Assembly: GCF_003940805.1 (NCBI RefSeq)
Contig: NZ_CP034328.1
Span: 310,001-374,000, forward strand
Source: Tabrizicola piscis
GTDB taxonomy: Bacteria; Pseudomonadota; Alphaproteobacteria; Rhodobacterales; Rhodobacteraceae
Direction: 5' to 3'
Length of the DNA stretch: 64,000 bases
Shown: one piece after another, positions 1 to 7,364 of the stretch
Numbering within the stretch: the stretch's first letter is position 1
How the letters are laid out: each line of letters starts with the position of its first letter
Notes under the pieces: generated by a model
What the model saw: the letters and a program-made list of their open reading frames with translations, nothing else
What the model was told of the DNA's origin: nothing
Database searches by the model: none
Translations under genes and position numbers: made by a program

Positions 1-1
1 T

Positions 2-415
2 GCCAGTCCGCGCCGTACGGTCGTGGGGCTGGACAGTGGCCGGGTCTCGACCATCCTTGCCGTGCTAGAGGCGCGCTGTGGCATTCCCTTCACCGGTCTT
101 GACGTTTTTCTTAACGTCGCCGGGGGCTTGCGGGTCAGCGAGCCGGCATCGGATCTGGCCGTGGCCGGGGCGCTTCTTTCGGCGCGCGAAGATGTGGCAA
201 TTCCGCCAGACATGGTGCTTTTCGGGGAAATCAGTCTCTCCGGTGCACTTCGTCCGGTGGGTCAGACGGAAAACAGGTTGAAAGAAGCGTCGAAACTTGG
301 TTTCTCACAAGCGACGGTGCCGTCCCATTCGAAGATCGAAGGGGCGACAGGGCTGGCAGTGCGGCAGATGCCGGACCTGACGGCTTTTGTGGGTGAAATG
401 TTCGGGGCGGGATAA
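2..415 (+). CDS. radA: DNA repair protein RadA, C-terminal part (5' truncated by window)
   Basis: Only about the last 137 codons are visible, and the frame is open back to the window edge. RadA (Sms) is a RecA-like ATPase that promotes branch migration in homologous recombination. The visible part matches the C-terminal Lon-protease-like domain: the stretch FLNVAGGLRVSEPASDLAVA and the following P-D-M-V-L-F-G-E-I-S-L-S-G-x-L-R-P-V run are typical of RadA. The zinc finger, Walker A and KNRFG motifs would lie outside the window. cvpA follows 33 bp downstream on the same strand. Confidence is high for the family. Confidence 0.9.
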   Translation, partial: ASPRRTVVGLDSGRVSTILAVLEARCGIPFTGLDVFLNVAGGLRVSEPASDLAVAGALLSAREDVAIPPDMVLFGEISLSGALRPVGQTENRLKEASKLGFSQATVPSHSKIEGATGLAVRQMPDLTAFVGEMFGAG

Positions 416-448
416 GCCTTGGCAAGAATGGGATTGGGGACGTAAGCG

Positions 449-1081
449 ATGGAAAACCTGACCGCGGTTGATGGTGGTGCGGCGATCATCATCCTTGTAT
501 CCTCGATCCTTGCCTTCTCTCGCGGACTCGTGCGGGAGTTGATGGCGATCCTGGGCTGGGTCGGCGCGGCCATCGCGGCCTATTACTTCGCCCCCGGGGT
601 CCAGCCCTTGGTCAAGGAACTGCCGGTGGTGGGCGAATTCCTGTCCGACAGCTGTGAACTTTCGGTCGTGGCCGCCTTTGCCGGTGTCTTCGTGGTCGGC
701 CTGATTGTCGCGGCGCTGTTCACCCCGCTGTTTTCTGGCGCCGTGCAACGGTCCGCGATTGGCGGGATCGACCAGGCGCTTGGCTTTCTCTTCGGCGCGG
801 CGCGGGGTGTCCTGCTGATCGCCATCGCCTTCATCGTCTACGACCGCGTCCTGTCCGACCAGGCGATCCCGATGGTCGACAATTCGCGCACCGCGCTGGT
901 CTTTGCGAATTTCCAGGCCAATATCGACGAAAACATCCCTTCCGACGCGCCCGGCTGGATCGTTGACCGGTATAATGACCTGACGAATGTCTGTGCCACG
1001 GGCGGTGCCCCGGTCGTGCCAGAGGCGGCTCCGACCACCGCTCCGGACCCTGCCCCGGCCGCGCCTGCGACCAACGGCTGA
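449..1081 (+). CDS. cvpA: CvpA family inner-membrane protein
   Basis: A 210-residue protein with four predicted membrane segments (about residues 9-30, 31-50, 70-95 and 110-135), then a soluble tail rich in Pro and Ala (last 25 residues). In E. coli CvpA is needed for colicin V production and lies directly before purF; the same order occurs here. The biochemical role of CvpA is not established. The start follows a GGGGAC ribosome-binding stretch. The order radA-cvpA-purF on one strand suggests cotranscription, although 88 bp separate cvpA from purF. Confidence 0.85.
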   Translation: MENLTAVDGGAAIIILVSSILAFSRGLVRELMAILGWVGAAIAAYYFAPGVQPLVKELPVVGEFLSDSCELSVVAAFAGVFVVGLIVAALFTPLFSGAVQRSAIGGIDQALGFLFGAARGVLLIAIAFIVYDRVLSDQAIPMVDNSRTALVFANFQANIDENIPSDAPGWIVDRYNDLTNVCATGGAPVVPEAAPTTAPDPAPAAPATNG

Positions 1082-1169
1082 TCTGCCGCAGCCTTTCGGC
1101 GTTTGGGGCGTGACAGCCCCGCTTGCCTGCCGTAAACCACCGGCAACGCGCTGTGAAGGATTCTGACGC

Positions 1170-2633
1170 ATGGCCCCGTTCTATTCCCACCCCTTCGACG
1201 ACGACAAACTGAAGGAGGAGTGTGGCATCTTCGGCGTCACCGGCGTTGTGGATGCATCGAACTTCGTGGCGCTTGGCCTGCACGCCCTGCAGCACCGGGG
1301 ACAAGAGGCGGGCGGGATCGTCAGCTACCACCCCGATCACGGTTTCAACTCGGCCCGCCGCTTCGGCTATGTCCGCGACAACTTCACCAAGGCCGACGTG
1401 ATGGACACCCTGCCGGGGCAGCTTGCCATCGGCCATGTCCGCTACTCCACCGCCGGGTCCAAGGGCGCGACCGCAATCCGCGACGTGCAGCCCTTCTTTG
1501 GCGAGTTTTCGATGGGCGGCTGTGCCATCGCCCATAACGGCAACATCACCAACGCCATCGCCCTACGCCGCGAGCTGATCGAACGCGGCAGCATCTTCCA
1601 GTCCTCCTCGGACAGCGAATGCATCATCCACCTGATGGCACGCTCAATCCAGAAGTCGCTGGCCGAACGCATCAAGGATGCGCTGCGCCGGGTGGAAGGC
1701 GCCTTCAGCGTCGTCGCCATGACCCGGACCAAGCTGATCGGCGTGCGCGACCCGCTGGGGGTCCGCCCGCTGGTCCTGGGTCGCATCTCCGACCACGGCT
1801 GGGCGCTGTCATCGGAAACCTGCGCGCTGGACATCATCGGTGCCGATTTCGTGCGCGAGATCGAACCGGGCGAGATGGTGGTGATCGAAGGCAACAAGGT
1901 CGAATCGACCCGCCCCTTCACCCCGGCCAAGTCGCGGTTCTGCATCTTCGAGAACGTGTATTTCAGCCGTCCTGACAGCATCATCGGCGGTCGTTCGGTC
2001 TATGAAACCCGGCGTCAGATCGGCGTCGAACTTGCGCGCGAGGCGCCGGTGGACGCCGACCTCGTCTGCCCCGTACCCGACTCGGGCACCCCGGCGGCCA
2101 TCGGCTATGCCCATGAATCCGGCATCCCCTTCGGCATGGGCATCATCCGCAACCAGTACATGGGCCGGACCTTCATCGAACCCACCGACCATATCCGCAA
2201 CATGGGCGTGCGGCTGAAGCTGAACGTCAACCGCGCGCTCATCAAGGGCAAGCGGGTGATCCTGGTCGACGACTCGGTCGTGCGCGGCACCACCAGCCGC
2301 AAGATCAAGGACATGATCCTTGAGGCCGGGGCGGCCGAGGTGCACTTCCGCATCGCCTCACCCCCCACCGCCTGGCCCTGCTTTTACGGCGTCGACACGC
2401 CCGAACGCTCCAAACTCCTCGCCGCGACCATGTCGGAGGACGAGATGCGCGACTGGATCGGTGTCGACAGCCTCAAGTTCGTCTCCCTCGACGGCCTCTA
2501 CCGCGCCGCGGGCGAAGCCGCCGGTCGCGATGCCGCCAGCCCCCGCTTCTGCGACGCGTGCTTCTCGGGCGATTACCCCGTCGCCCCCTCCGACAAGATC
2601 GAAGAGGGGTTCGAGATGAAGGCGGCGGAATGA
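1170..2633 (+). CDS. purF: amidophosphoribosyltransferase (Fe-S, propeptide type)
   Basis: Catalyses the first committed step of purine synthesis: PRPP plus glutamine to 5-phosphoribosylamine. It has 487 residues. The N-terminal Ntn glutaminase nucleophile would be Cys18 (motif EECGIFGV), so a 17-residue propeptide must be removed. The phosphoribosyltransferase loop VILVDDSVVRGTTS lies at about residues 361-374. Four cysteines sit where Bacillus-type PurF binds a [4Fe-4S] cluster: in FCIFENVYFSRPDS, in PPTAWPCFYGVD, and the two in FCDACFSGDYP. This places it in the Fe-S class rather than the E. coli class. An AAGGAT ribosome-binding site precedes the ATG. Its stop overlaps the next start (ATGA). 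Confidence 0.97.
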   Translation: MAPFYSHPFDDDKLKEECGIFGVTGVVDASNFVALGLHALQHRGQEAGGIVSYHPDHGFNSARRFGYVRDNFTKADVMDTLPGQLAIGHVRYSTAGSKGATAIRDVQPFFGEFSMGGCAIAHNGNITNAIALRRELIERGSIFQSSSDSECIIHLMARSIQKSLAERIKDALRRVEGAFSVVAMTRTKLIGVRDPLGVRPLVLGRISDHGWALSSETCALDIIGADFVREIEPGEMVVIEGNKVESTRPFTPAKSRFCIFENVYFSRPDSIIGGRSVYETRRQIGVELAREAPVDADLVCPVPDSGTPAAIGYAHESGIPFGMGIIRNQYMGRTFIEPTDHIRNMGVRLKLNVNRALIKGKRVILVDDSVVRGTTSRKIKDMILEAGAAEVHFRIASPPTAWPCFYGVDTPERSKLLAATMSEDEMRDWIGVDSLKFVSLDGLYRAAGEAAGRDAASPRFCDACFSGDYPVAPSDKIEEGFEMKAAE

Positions 2634-2995
2634 CCGCTGAGGTCGACGCCTACCTTTCCGCCCTGCCCGACGACCAGCGCGCCGCCCTTTCCGACCTGCG
2701 CGCGCGGTTGCAAATCCTCCTCCCCGACCACCATGAAGTCATGTCCTACGCCATGCCCGGCTTCCGCCAGCCCGGGCCGAAGGGCAAGATGGTTGTGGGC
2801 TACGCCGCCTTCGCGCGCCACCTTGGCCTTTACCCCCATTCCGGCACTGTCATCCCGCTGATCGACTGCGCGCCGTTCAAGACCTCAAAGTCCGGCGTCC
2901 TCTTCACACCTGACCGCCCACTACCCGATGCGCTCCTTTCCCAGATCATCGCCACCCGTCAGGCCGAACTTGCCGCAGGCTACGGCAAGCGCTGA
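2630..2995 (+). CDS. DUF1801 (YdhG-like) family protein
   Basis: A 121-residue protein whose ATG overlaps the purF stop codon (ATGA), implying translational coupling. I chose this start over one 72 bp upstream because the upstream extension lies entirely inside purF. Residues 1-115 fit the DUF1801 fold (structural relatives include YdhG): a helical start, then HEVMSYAMPGFRQPG, then the FARHLGLYPHSG stretch and a C-terminal ATRQAEL helix. Relatives have been discussed as small-ligand or iron-binding proteins, but the function is unproven. The link to purF may be operonic only. Confidence 0.75.
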   Translation: MTAEVDAYLSALPDDQRAALSDLRARLQILLPDHHEVMSYAMPGFRQPGPKGKMVVGYAAFARHLGLYPHSGTVIPLIDCAPFKTSKSGVLFTPDRPLPDALLSQIIATRQAELAAGYGKR

Positions 2996-3010
2996 CCCCT
3001 TGCCCTTTCA

Positions 3011-3038
3011 TTCTGGCCCAAATATCCCCGCCGGAGGC
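3011..3038. repeat. intergenic repeat, CCAAATATCC family (short copy)
   Basis: The run GGCCCAAATATCCCCGCCGG sits in the gap between the DUF1801 gene and the SDR gene. It shares the core CCAAATATCC with copies at 12263 and 39987 but lacks their downstream G-rich hairpin. Confidence 0.5.
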
Positions 3039-3064
3039 TTCGACACTTCCGCAAGGACCAAAGC

Positions 3065-3721
3065 ATGACCCAGAAGATCGCCCTCGTCACCGGCGCCTCG
3101 CGCGGCCTTGGTGCAGCCATGGCCGAACAGCTGGCCTTGCGCGGCTGGCATGTGGTGGCCGTGGCCCGTACGGTGGGCGGGCTGGAAGACCTCGACGACC
3201 GGGTCAAGCGCGCGGGCCTGCCGGGCGCAGGCGGGCTGACCCTTGCGCCGATGGACGTGACGAATGACGACGCGATGCGCCACCTGTGCCGCTCGATCCA
3301 TGACCGCTGGGGTGGTCTGGCACTTTGGGTCCATGCCGCGGTGCATGCAGCCCCACTGTCGCCGGCTGGCTCGCTTGACCAGAAGGATTGGGAAAAATCC
3401 ATCGCCACGAACGTCCGCGCGACTGGCATGCTGATCCCCATGGTGGAACCCCTGCTCCGCGCTGGTGAGGGAACCGCGCTGTTCCTGGACGATCCGCGCG
3501 CCGGAAAACCCTTCTTCGGCGCCTATGGCGCGACGAAGGCCGCGCAGACCGCCCTTGCGCAAAGCTGGCAGGCCGAGACGGCGAAGCACGGTCCCCGGGT
3601 TGTGATCGCCACGCCCGTAGGCCTGCCCACCGCCACCCGGGCGCGCTTCTTCCCGGGTGAGGACCGCACGAAGCTGGCTGATGTGCAAACCGAAGCGGCG
3701 CGGATTCTGGGCCTTCTGTAG
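3065..3721 (+). CDS. SDR-family protein with atypical active site
   Basis: A 218-residue Rossmann-fold protein. The dinucleotide-binding motif TGASRGLG is at residues 9-16, and a YGATK motif near residue 158 supplies the Tyr-x-x-x-Lys pair. Two usual short-chain dehydrogenase features are missing: the NNAG stretch reads HAAVHAA, and the catalytic Ser region before the Tyr reads LFLDDPRAGK, with no Ser. It may therefore be a weak or altered reductase, or a non-enzymatic relative. AAGGA lies 8 bases before the ATG. The last gene of the plus-strand run; it converges on a minus-strand gene across a double palindrome. Confidence 0.75.
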   Translation: MTQKIALVTGASRGLGAAMAEQLALRGWHVVAVARTVGGLEDLDDRVKRAGLPGAGGLTLAPMDVTNDDAMRHLCRSIHDRWGGLALWVHAAVHAAPLSPAGSLDQKDWEKSIATNVRATGMLIPMVEPLLRAGEGTALFLDDPRAGKPFFGAYGATKAAQTALAQSWQAETAKHGPRVVIATPVGLPTATRARFFPGEDRTKLADVQTEAARILGLL

Positions 3722-3731
3722 GGGTCGGGAC

Positions 3732-3775
3732 CAAAATCCTTCAAAGGATTTTGCAAATCTTTTCGAAAAGATTTG
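3732..3775. repeat. two abutting 22-nt palindromes between convergent genes
   Basis: 3732-3753 is a perfect inverted repeat with arms CAAAATCCTT and AAGGATTTTG around CA. 3754-3775 is a second, with arms CAAATCTTTT and AAAAGATTTG around CG. They touch without spacing and fill the gap between convergent genes ending at 3721 and 3781. The whole block also pairs end to end (ACCAAA with TTTGGT). It is probably a bidirectional transcription end or a protein-binding dyad. Compare the triple array at 61872. Confidence 0.8.
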
Positions 3776-3780
3776 GTGCC

Positions 3781-4893
3781 CTATCCGGCCAGTGCCGCGT
3801 TGATTGCATCCCACAGCACCGCAACCGGCTCTACCCCCACCGACAGCCGGATAAAGCCTTCGGGCACCGCATCGCCCCAGCGGGCGCGGCGTTCGCCCGC
3901 GCTATGGGTGCCGCCAAAGCTGGTCGACTGCTCGATCAACGGGCAGCGTGACAGGAACCCTTCGGCCACCCCGGCATCGGCCAACTGAAAGCCGATCAGG
4001 AAGCCCCCGTTGGCCATCTGCCCGCCCACGGCCCAGTGCGAAGGATCACCGGCCAGACCCGGATAGCGCAGCCCCGTGACCGCCGGATGCGCCGCCAGCC
4101 GTTCGGCAATCACGGAAGCCGAGGCACACATCCGCTCCAGCCGCAGTTCCAGCGTCTCGATCCCGCGGTGGGTCAGAAAGGCCTCGAACGGGCCGGGGAT
4201 TGCACCCGCCATGCGCCGCCAGCCCCGCACCCGCGCCATCAGGGTGGCATCCCGTCCCGCGACATGGCCGAACAGCACGTCGGAATGGCCGGCCGGGGCC
4301 TTGGTGTCGGCGGCCACCACCAGATCGCAGCCAAGGTCCAGCGGGCGCTGCAGCAGCGGCGTCATCGTGGTGTTGTCGGCGATGACCCTCGCCCCCGCCT
4401 TGTGCGCCCTGCCCGCGACGGCGGCGATGTCCACCACGTCAAGGCCCGGGTTGGAGGGCGTTTCAAGGTAGACCACCGCAGCACCGGTAAAGTCTTGCGT
4501 GGCATAGTCGGCGGTCGGAATCGCCAGCACCTCGATGCCAAGGGGCTTCAGAAAGCCATCCGACAGCACCCGCGTCACATAATAGCCGTCCGAAGGGATC
4601 ACCAGCCGGTCGCCCGCTTTCAGCGTGGCGAAAAGTGCGGCGGCGATGGCCGCCATGCCCGAGGGGAAGCTGACCGCCTCGGCATCCTCCAGCAAGGACA
4701 GCTGCGCCTCAACCGCGTCCCAGGTCGGGTTGCCGTTGCGACCGTAGAACTGTCCGCCCGCCTGCACATGCGGCAGGTGATGCGTGGCCGAGGCGACGAT
4801 CGGCGGCACCACCGGATCGCCCTGCTGCAGCGCCGGTTTGCGGTGGTGCAAAAGCTGCGCCACACGGCGGGCAATCTCGTCGCTGGGTCCCAT
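3781..4893 (-). CDS. cystathionine gamma-synthase/lyase-fold PLP enzyme
   Basis: A 370-residue fold-type I PLP enzyme of the Cys/Met-metabolism family. YGRNGNPTWDAVEAQL is the family's N-terminal signature, FPSGMAAI the PLP-phosphate loop, and ADTKAPAGHSD contains the PLP-binding Lys (family form SxTKYxxGHSD). I start it at MGPSDE because AAAGGA lies 8 bases upstream; a longer reading frame has no such site. It is the last gene of the cluster with dehydrogenases, MttB and DMGDH-like flavoproteins. A lyase or gamma-synthase acting on a sulfur or beta/gamma-substituted amino acid is likely; the exact substrate cannot be told. A GTGTCCCGG dyad lies upstream. Confidence 0.8.
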   Translation of the reverse strand: MGPSDEIARRVAQLLHHRKPALQQGDPVVPPIVASATHHLPHVQAGGQFYGRNGNPTWDAVEAQLSLLEDAEAVSFPSGMAAIAAALFATLKAGDRLVIPSDGYYVTRVLSDGFLKPLGIEVLAIPTADYATQDFTGAAVVYLETPSNPGLDVVDIAAVAGRAHKAGARVIADNTTMTPLLQRPLDLGCDLVVAADTKAPAGHSDVLFGHVAGRDATLMARVRGWRRMAGAIPGPFEAFLTHRGIETLELRLERMCASASVIAERLAAHPAVTGLRYPGLAGDPSHWAVGGQMANGGFLIGFQLADAGVAEGFLSRCPLIEQSTSFGGTHSAGERRARWGDAVPEGFIRLSVGVEPVAVLWDAINAALAG

Positions 4894-4958
4894 GCGGCGA
4901 ATCCTTTCCAGAAAGTAAACGACTGCAGCAAGGTATTGATTTTCAAGGCCGGGGAAAG

Positions 4959-4977
4959 GTGTCCCGGCCCGGGACAC
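4959..4977. promoter_or_regulatory. 19-nt dyad, GTGTCCCGG-C-CCGGGACAC
   Basis: A perfect inverted repeat with 9-base arms around one base. It lies between the dehydrogenase stop (4978) and the PLP-enzyme start (4893). The same TGTCCC-N5-GGGACA pattern recurs at 46324 and 55392. It could be an operator, a small terminator hairpin or a mobile-type repeat. Confidence 0.5.
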
Positions 4978-5877
4978 TCACTCAAGCCGCGCCGGGAAGC
5001 CCTCGGCCCGCAGGTCGGTGTGAAGGAGGTCCTCCAGAAGCTTGGCGATCATCGGCGACTGCGCCTCACCGCCATAGGCGGCCTTGGCGGCGATGTAGGT
5101 CTGGTTGGTCATGCTGGCCAGATCAAGCGGGACGCCGAATTCCTTCCCGAAGCCAAGGGCAAAGCCAAGGTCCTTCAGGGCAAGGTCGATGTTGAAGGCG
5201 ATGTCGTAGGACCCGTTCAGGATCAGCGCGCCTTCGGTTTCATGCACGAAGCTGTTGCCAGAGGAGGCGGCAATCGCATGCCAAGCCTGCCCAAGGTCAA
5301 GGCCGCCACGCTTGGCCAGCATCAGCGCCTCGGACGTGGCTTTCAGGTGGATGAAGGCCAGCATGTTGGTGATGACCTTGATGATCGAGGATGATCCCAA
5401 TGGCCCCATGTGGAAGATCTTGTCACCCATCGCCTGCATCGCGCCGTGGTGCAGGTCGAACAGGTCGGCATCCCCCCCGGCCAGCATGGTGATCTTGCCC
5501 TGATGGGCCAGATGCACCCCGCCGGTGACGGGCAGTTCCATCATCCGCACCCCGCCTTCGGCGGCGACGGCGGCCAAGCGCAGCACCTCGTCGCGACCGA
5601 GGGTGGACATCTCGACCCAGCTTGCGCCCTTTTTCATGTGCGGCAGGATGTGGCGCAGCACTTTCTCTGACACGGCGGGAGAGGGCAGGCAGGTGATGAC
5701 ATGATCGGCCGAAGCGGCGACCCCTTCGGCGCTGGTGGCTAGGGTGGCGCCAGCTGCCACCAAGGGCGCGGCAAGGGCGGCGTTCAGGTCATAGACCGTG
5801 ACCTTGAACCCCGCTTTCAGCAGGCAGCCAGCACAGGCGGCCCCAAGGTTGCCAAGGCCGATATATCCGTAATGCAT
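4978..5877 (-). CDS. NAD(P)-dependent beta-hydroxyacid dehydrogenase (3-hydroxyisobutyrate dehydrogenase family)
   Basis: A 299-residue two-domain protein. The nucleotide-binding motif GYIGLGNLGAACAG is at residues 4-17. The substrate-binding motif reads LPVTGG where family members have DAPVSGG. The catalytic Lys is in GSSSIIKVITN, and the all-helical C-terminal domain follows. Members oxidise 3-hydroxyisobutyrate, tartronate semialdehyde or similar beta-hydroxyacids. It lies between an aldehyde dehydrogenase and a PLP lyase in one minus-strand run, which suggests that a semialdehyde or hydroxyacid is an intermediate of the encoded route. A second family member is at 57972. Confidence 0.87.
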   Translation of the reverse strand: MHYGYIGLGNLGAACAGCLLKAGFKVTVYDLNAALAAPLVAAGATLATSAEGVAASADHVITCLPSPAVSEKVLRHILPHMKKGASWVEMSTLGRDEVLRLAAVAAEGGVRMMELPVTGGVHLAHQGKITMLAGGDADLFDLHHGAMQAMGDKIFHMGPLGSSSIIKVITNMLAFIHLKATSEALMLAKRGGLDLGQAWHAIAASSGNSFVHETEGALILNGSYDIAFNIDLALKDLGFALGFGKEFGVPLDLASMTNQTYIAAKAAYGGEAQSPMIAKLLEDLLHTDLRAEGFPARLE

Positions 5878-5923
5878 GATGTCCCCATTGGAATGGGGCG
5901 GGTTGCGGCCCGCCCCGCTTTGG

Positions 5924-7357
5924 TCAGGCTTCGCCGTAGCCGACGATGCCCTTCACTTCGCAGAAGTCGTGAATGCCCCAATCGGCATATTCCCGGCCAT
6001 TGCCGGATTGCTTGTAGCCACCGAAGGGGGCGGAGGTGTCCCAATCGGGGTAGTTCAGGTTCACCGTCCCGGCGCGCAGACGGCGGGCGACGGGTTTGGC
6101 ATCCTCCACCGGACCAGCGATGTAGGCCGCAAGGCCGTAGATCGTGTCATTGGCCTGGGTGATGGCGTCTTCGATGCTGTCATAGGGCTGGATCGCCAGA
6201 ACCGGGCCGAAGATTTCTTCCTTGGAGATGGTCATGCTGTTGTTCACATCGCCAAACACAGTCGGGCGGGTGAACCAGCCACGGTTCAGGCCCGCCGGAC
6301 GCCCGGTGCCGCCAGTGACAAGGGTGGCGCCTTCGTCAATGCCCGCCTGAATCAGGCGCTGGACCTTGTCGAACTGCAGCTTGGAGATCAGCGGGCCCAT
6401 CACCGTGGCCTCATCGCGCGGATCGCCGATCTGGATCGCCTCGGCGGCCTCTTTCGCCACGGCAAGCGCCTCGGCCTGTTGCGAGCGGTGGACGAGCATC
6501 CGGGTCGGCGCGTCGCAGGACTGGCCGGTGTTGGACATGACAGCCGTCACGCCTGCGGCCACAGCCTCGGCAATGTTGGCGCCGGGCAGGATGATGTTGG
6601 GGGACTTGCCGCCCATTTCCTGCGCCACGCGCTTGGCGGTCGCGGCGGCCACTGCGGCGATCTGGGTGCCCGCGCGGGTGGAGCCGGTGAAGGACACCAT
6701 GTCCACCTCGGGGTGGGTGGACATGCGCGCGCCGACCTCGGGGCCCGCACCATGGACAAGGTTGAAGACGCCCGGCGGCACGCCAGCATCATGGCAGACC
6801 TGCGCGAAGAGGGTGCCGGAGAGGGGCGCAATTTCCGAAGGCTTCAGGACCATCGTGCAGCCGGCGACCAGCGCGGGCGCGACCTTGCAGGCGATCTGGT
6901 TCATCGGCCAGTTCCACGGCGTGATCAGCGAGCAGACGCCGATCCCTTCGTAGATGATCCGCGTGGAGCCACGGTTATATTCCCAGACCATTTCCTCGGC
7001 CGCCTTGATCGTGGCCTCCATATGGACTTGGCCTGCCCAGGCCTGCGCCTCACGCGCCCAGGTGATCGGCGCGCCCATTTCGGTGGACATGGCTTGGGCA
7101 AAGTCTTCGTAACGCTCGTTATAGACCTCCAGCACCCGCTTCATCAGGGCGATGCGGTCCTTGACCGGCGTATAGGTCCAGCCGTCAAAGGCAGCGCGGG
7201 CCGCAAGAATCGCCCGATCGGCATCTTCCGCGCTGCCCATGGCGACTTCGCAGACGATCTCTTCGGTCGCCGGATTTTCAACGCCCATACGGCTGGTTGA
7301 AATCGGGTCGACCCATTGGCCATTGATGTAGAATTTCAGCATGTTGGCGGGGATCAT
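5924..7357 (-). CDS. aldehyde dehydrogenase family protein
   Basis: A 477-residue NAD(P)-dependent aldehyde dehydrogenase. Visible motifs: FTGSTRAG (cofactor loop), AQEMGGKSPN (general-base Glu) and NTGQSCDAPTRM (catalytic Cys). Full length for the family. I set the start at MIPANMLKFYINGQW, 39 codons inside the longest frame, because the extension overlaps the mttB-like gene and GTGAGG precedes this ATG; the gap to that gene is then 7 bp. It probably oxidises an aldehyde or semialdehyde made by its neighbours. The substrate is unknown. Confidence 0.9.
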   Translation of the reverse strand: MIPANMLKFYINGQWVDPISTSRMGVENPATEEIVCEVAMGSAEDADRAILAARAAFDGWTYTPVKDRIALMKRVLEVYNERYEDFAQAMSTEMGAPITWAREAQAWAGQVHMEATIKAAEEMVWEYNRGSTRIIYEGIGVCSLITPWNWPMNQIACKVAPALVAGCTMVLKPSEIAPLSGTLFAQVCHDAGVPPGVFNLVHGAGPEVGARMSTHPEVDMVSFTGSTRAGTQIAAVAAATAKRVAQEMGGKSPNIILPGANIAEAVAAGVTAVMSNTGQSCDAPTRMLVHRSQQAEALAVAKEAAEAIQIGDPRDEATVMGPLISKLQFDKVQRLIQAGIDEGATLVTGGTGRPAGLNRGWFTRPTVFGDVNNSMTISKEEIFGPVLAIQPYDSIEDAITQANDTIYGLAAYIAGPVEDAKPVARRLRAGTVNLNYPDWDTSAPFGGYKQSGNGREYADWGIHDFCEVKGIVGYGEA

Positions 7358-7364
7358 TGCGGCC

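Noticed and set aside
4036..5394. 452-codon plus-strand frame, and similar long frames at 5876-7300, 25274-26980 and 45234-46979
   Set aside because: Shadows on the opposite strand of genes with clear motifs; their translations are rich in Arg, His and Gly with no domain, as expected for high-GC antisense frames.
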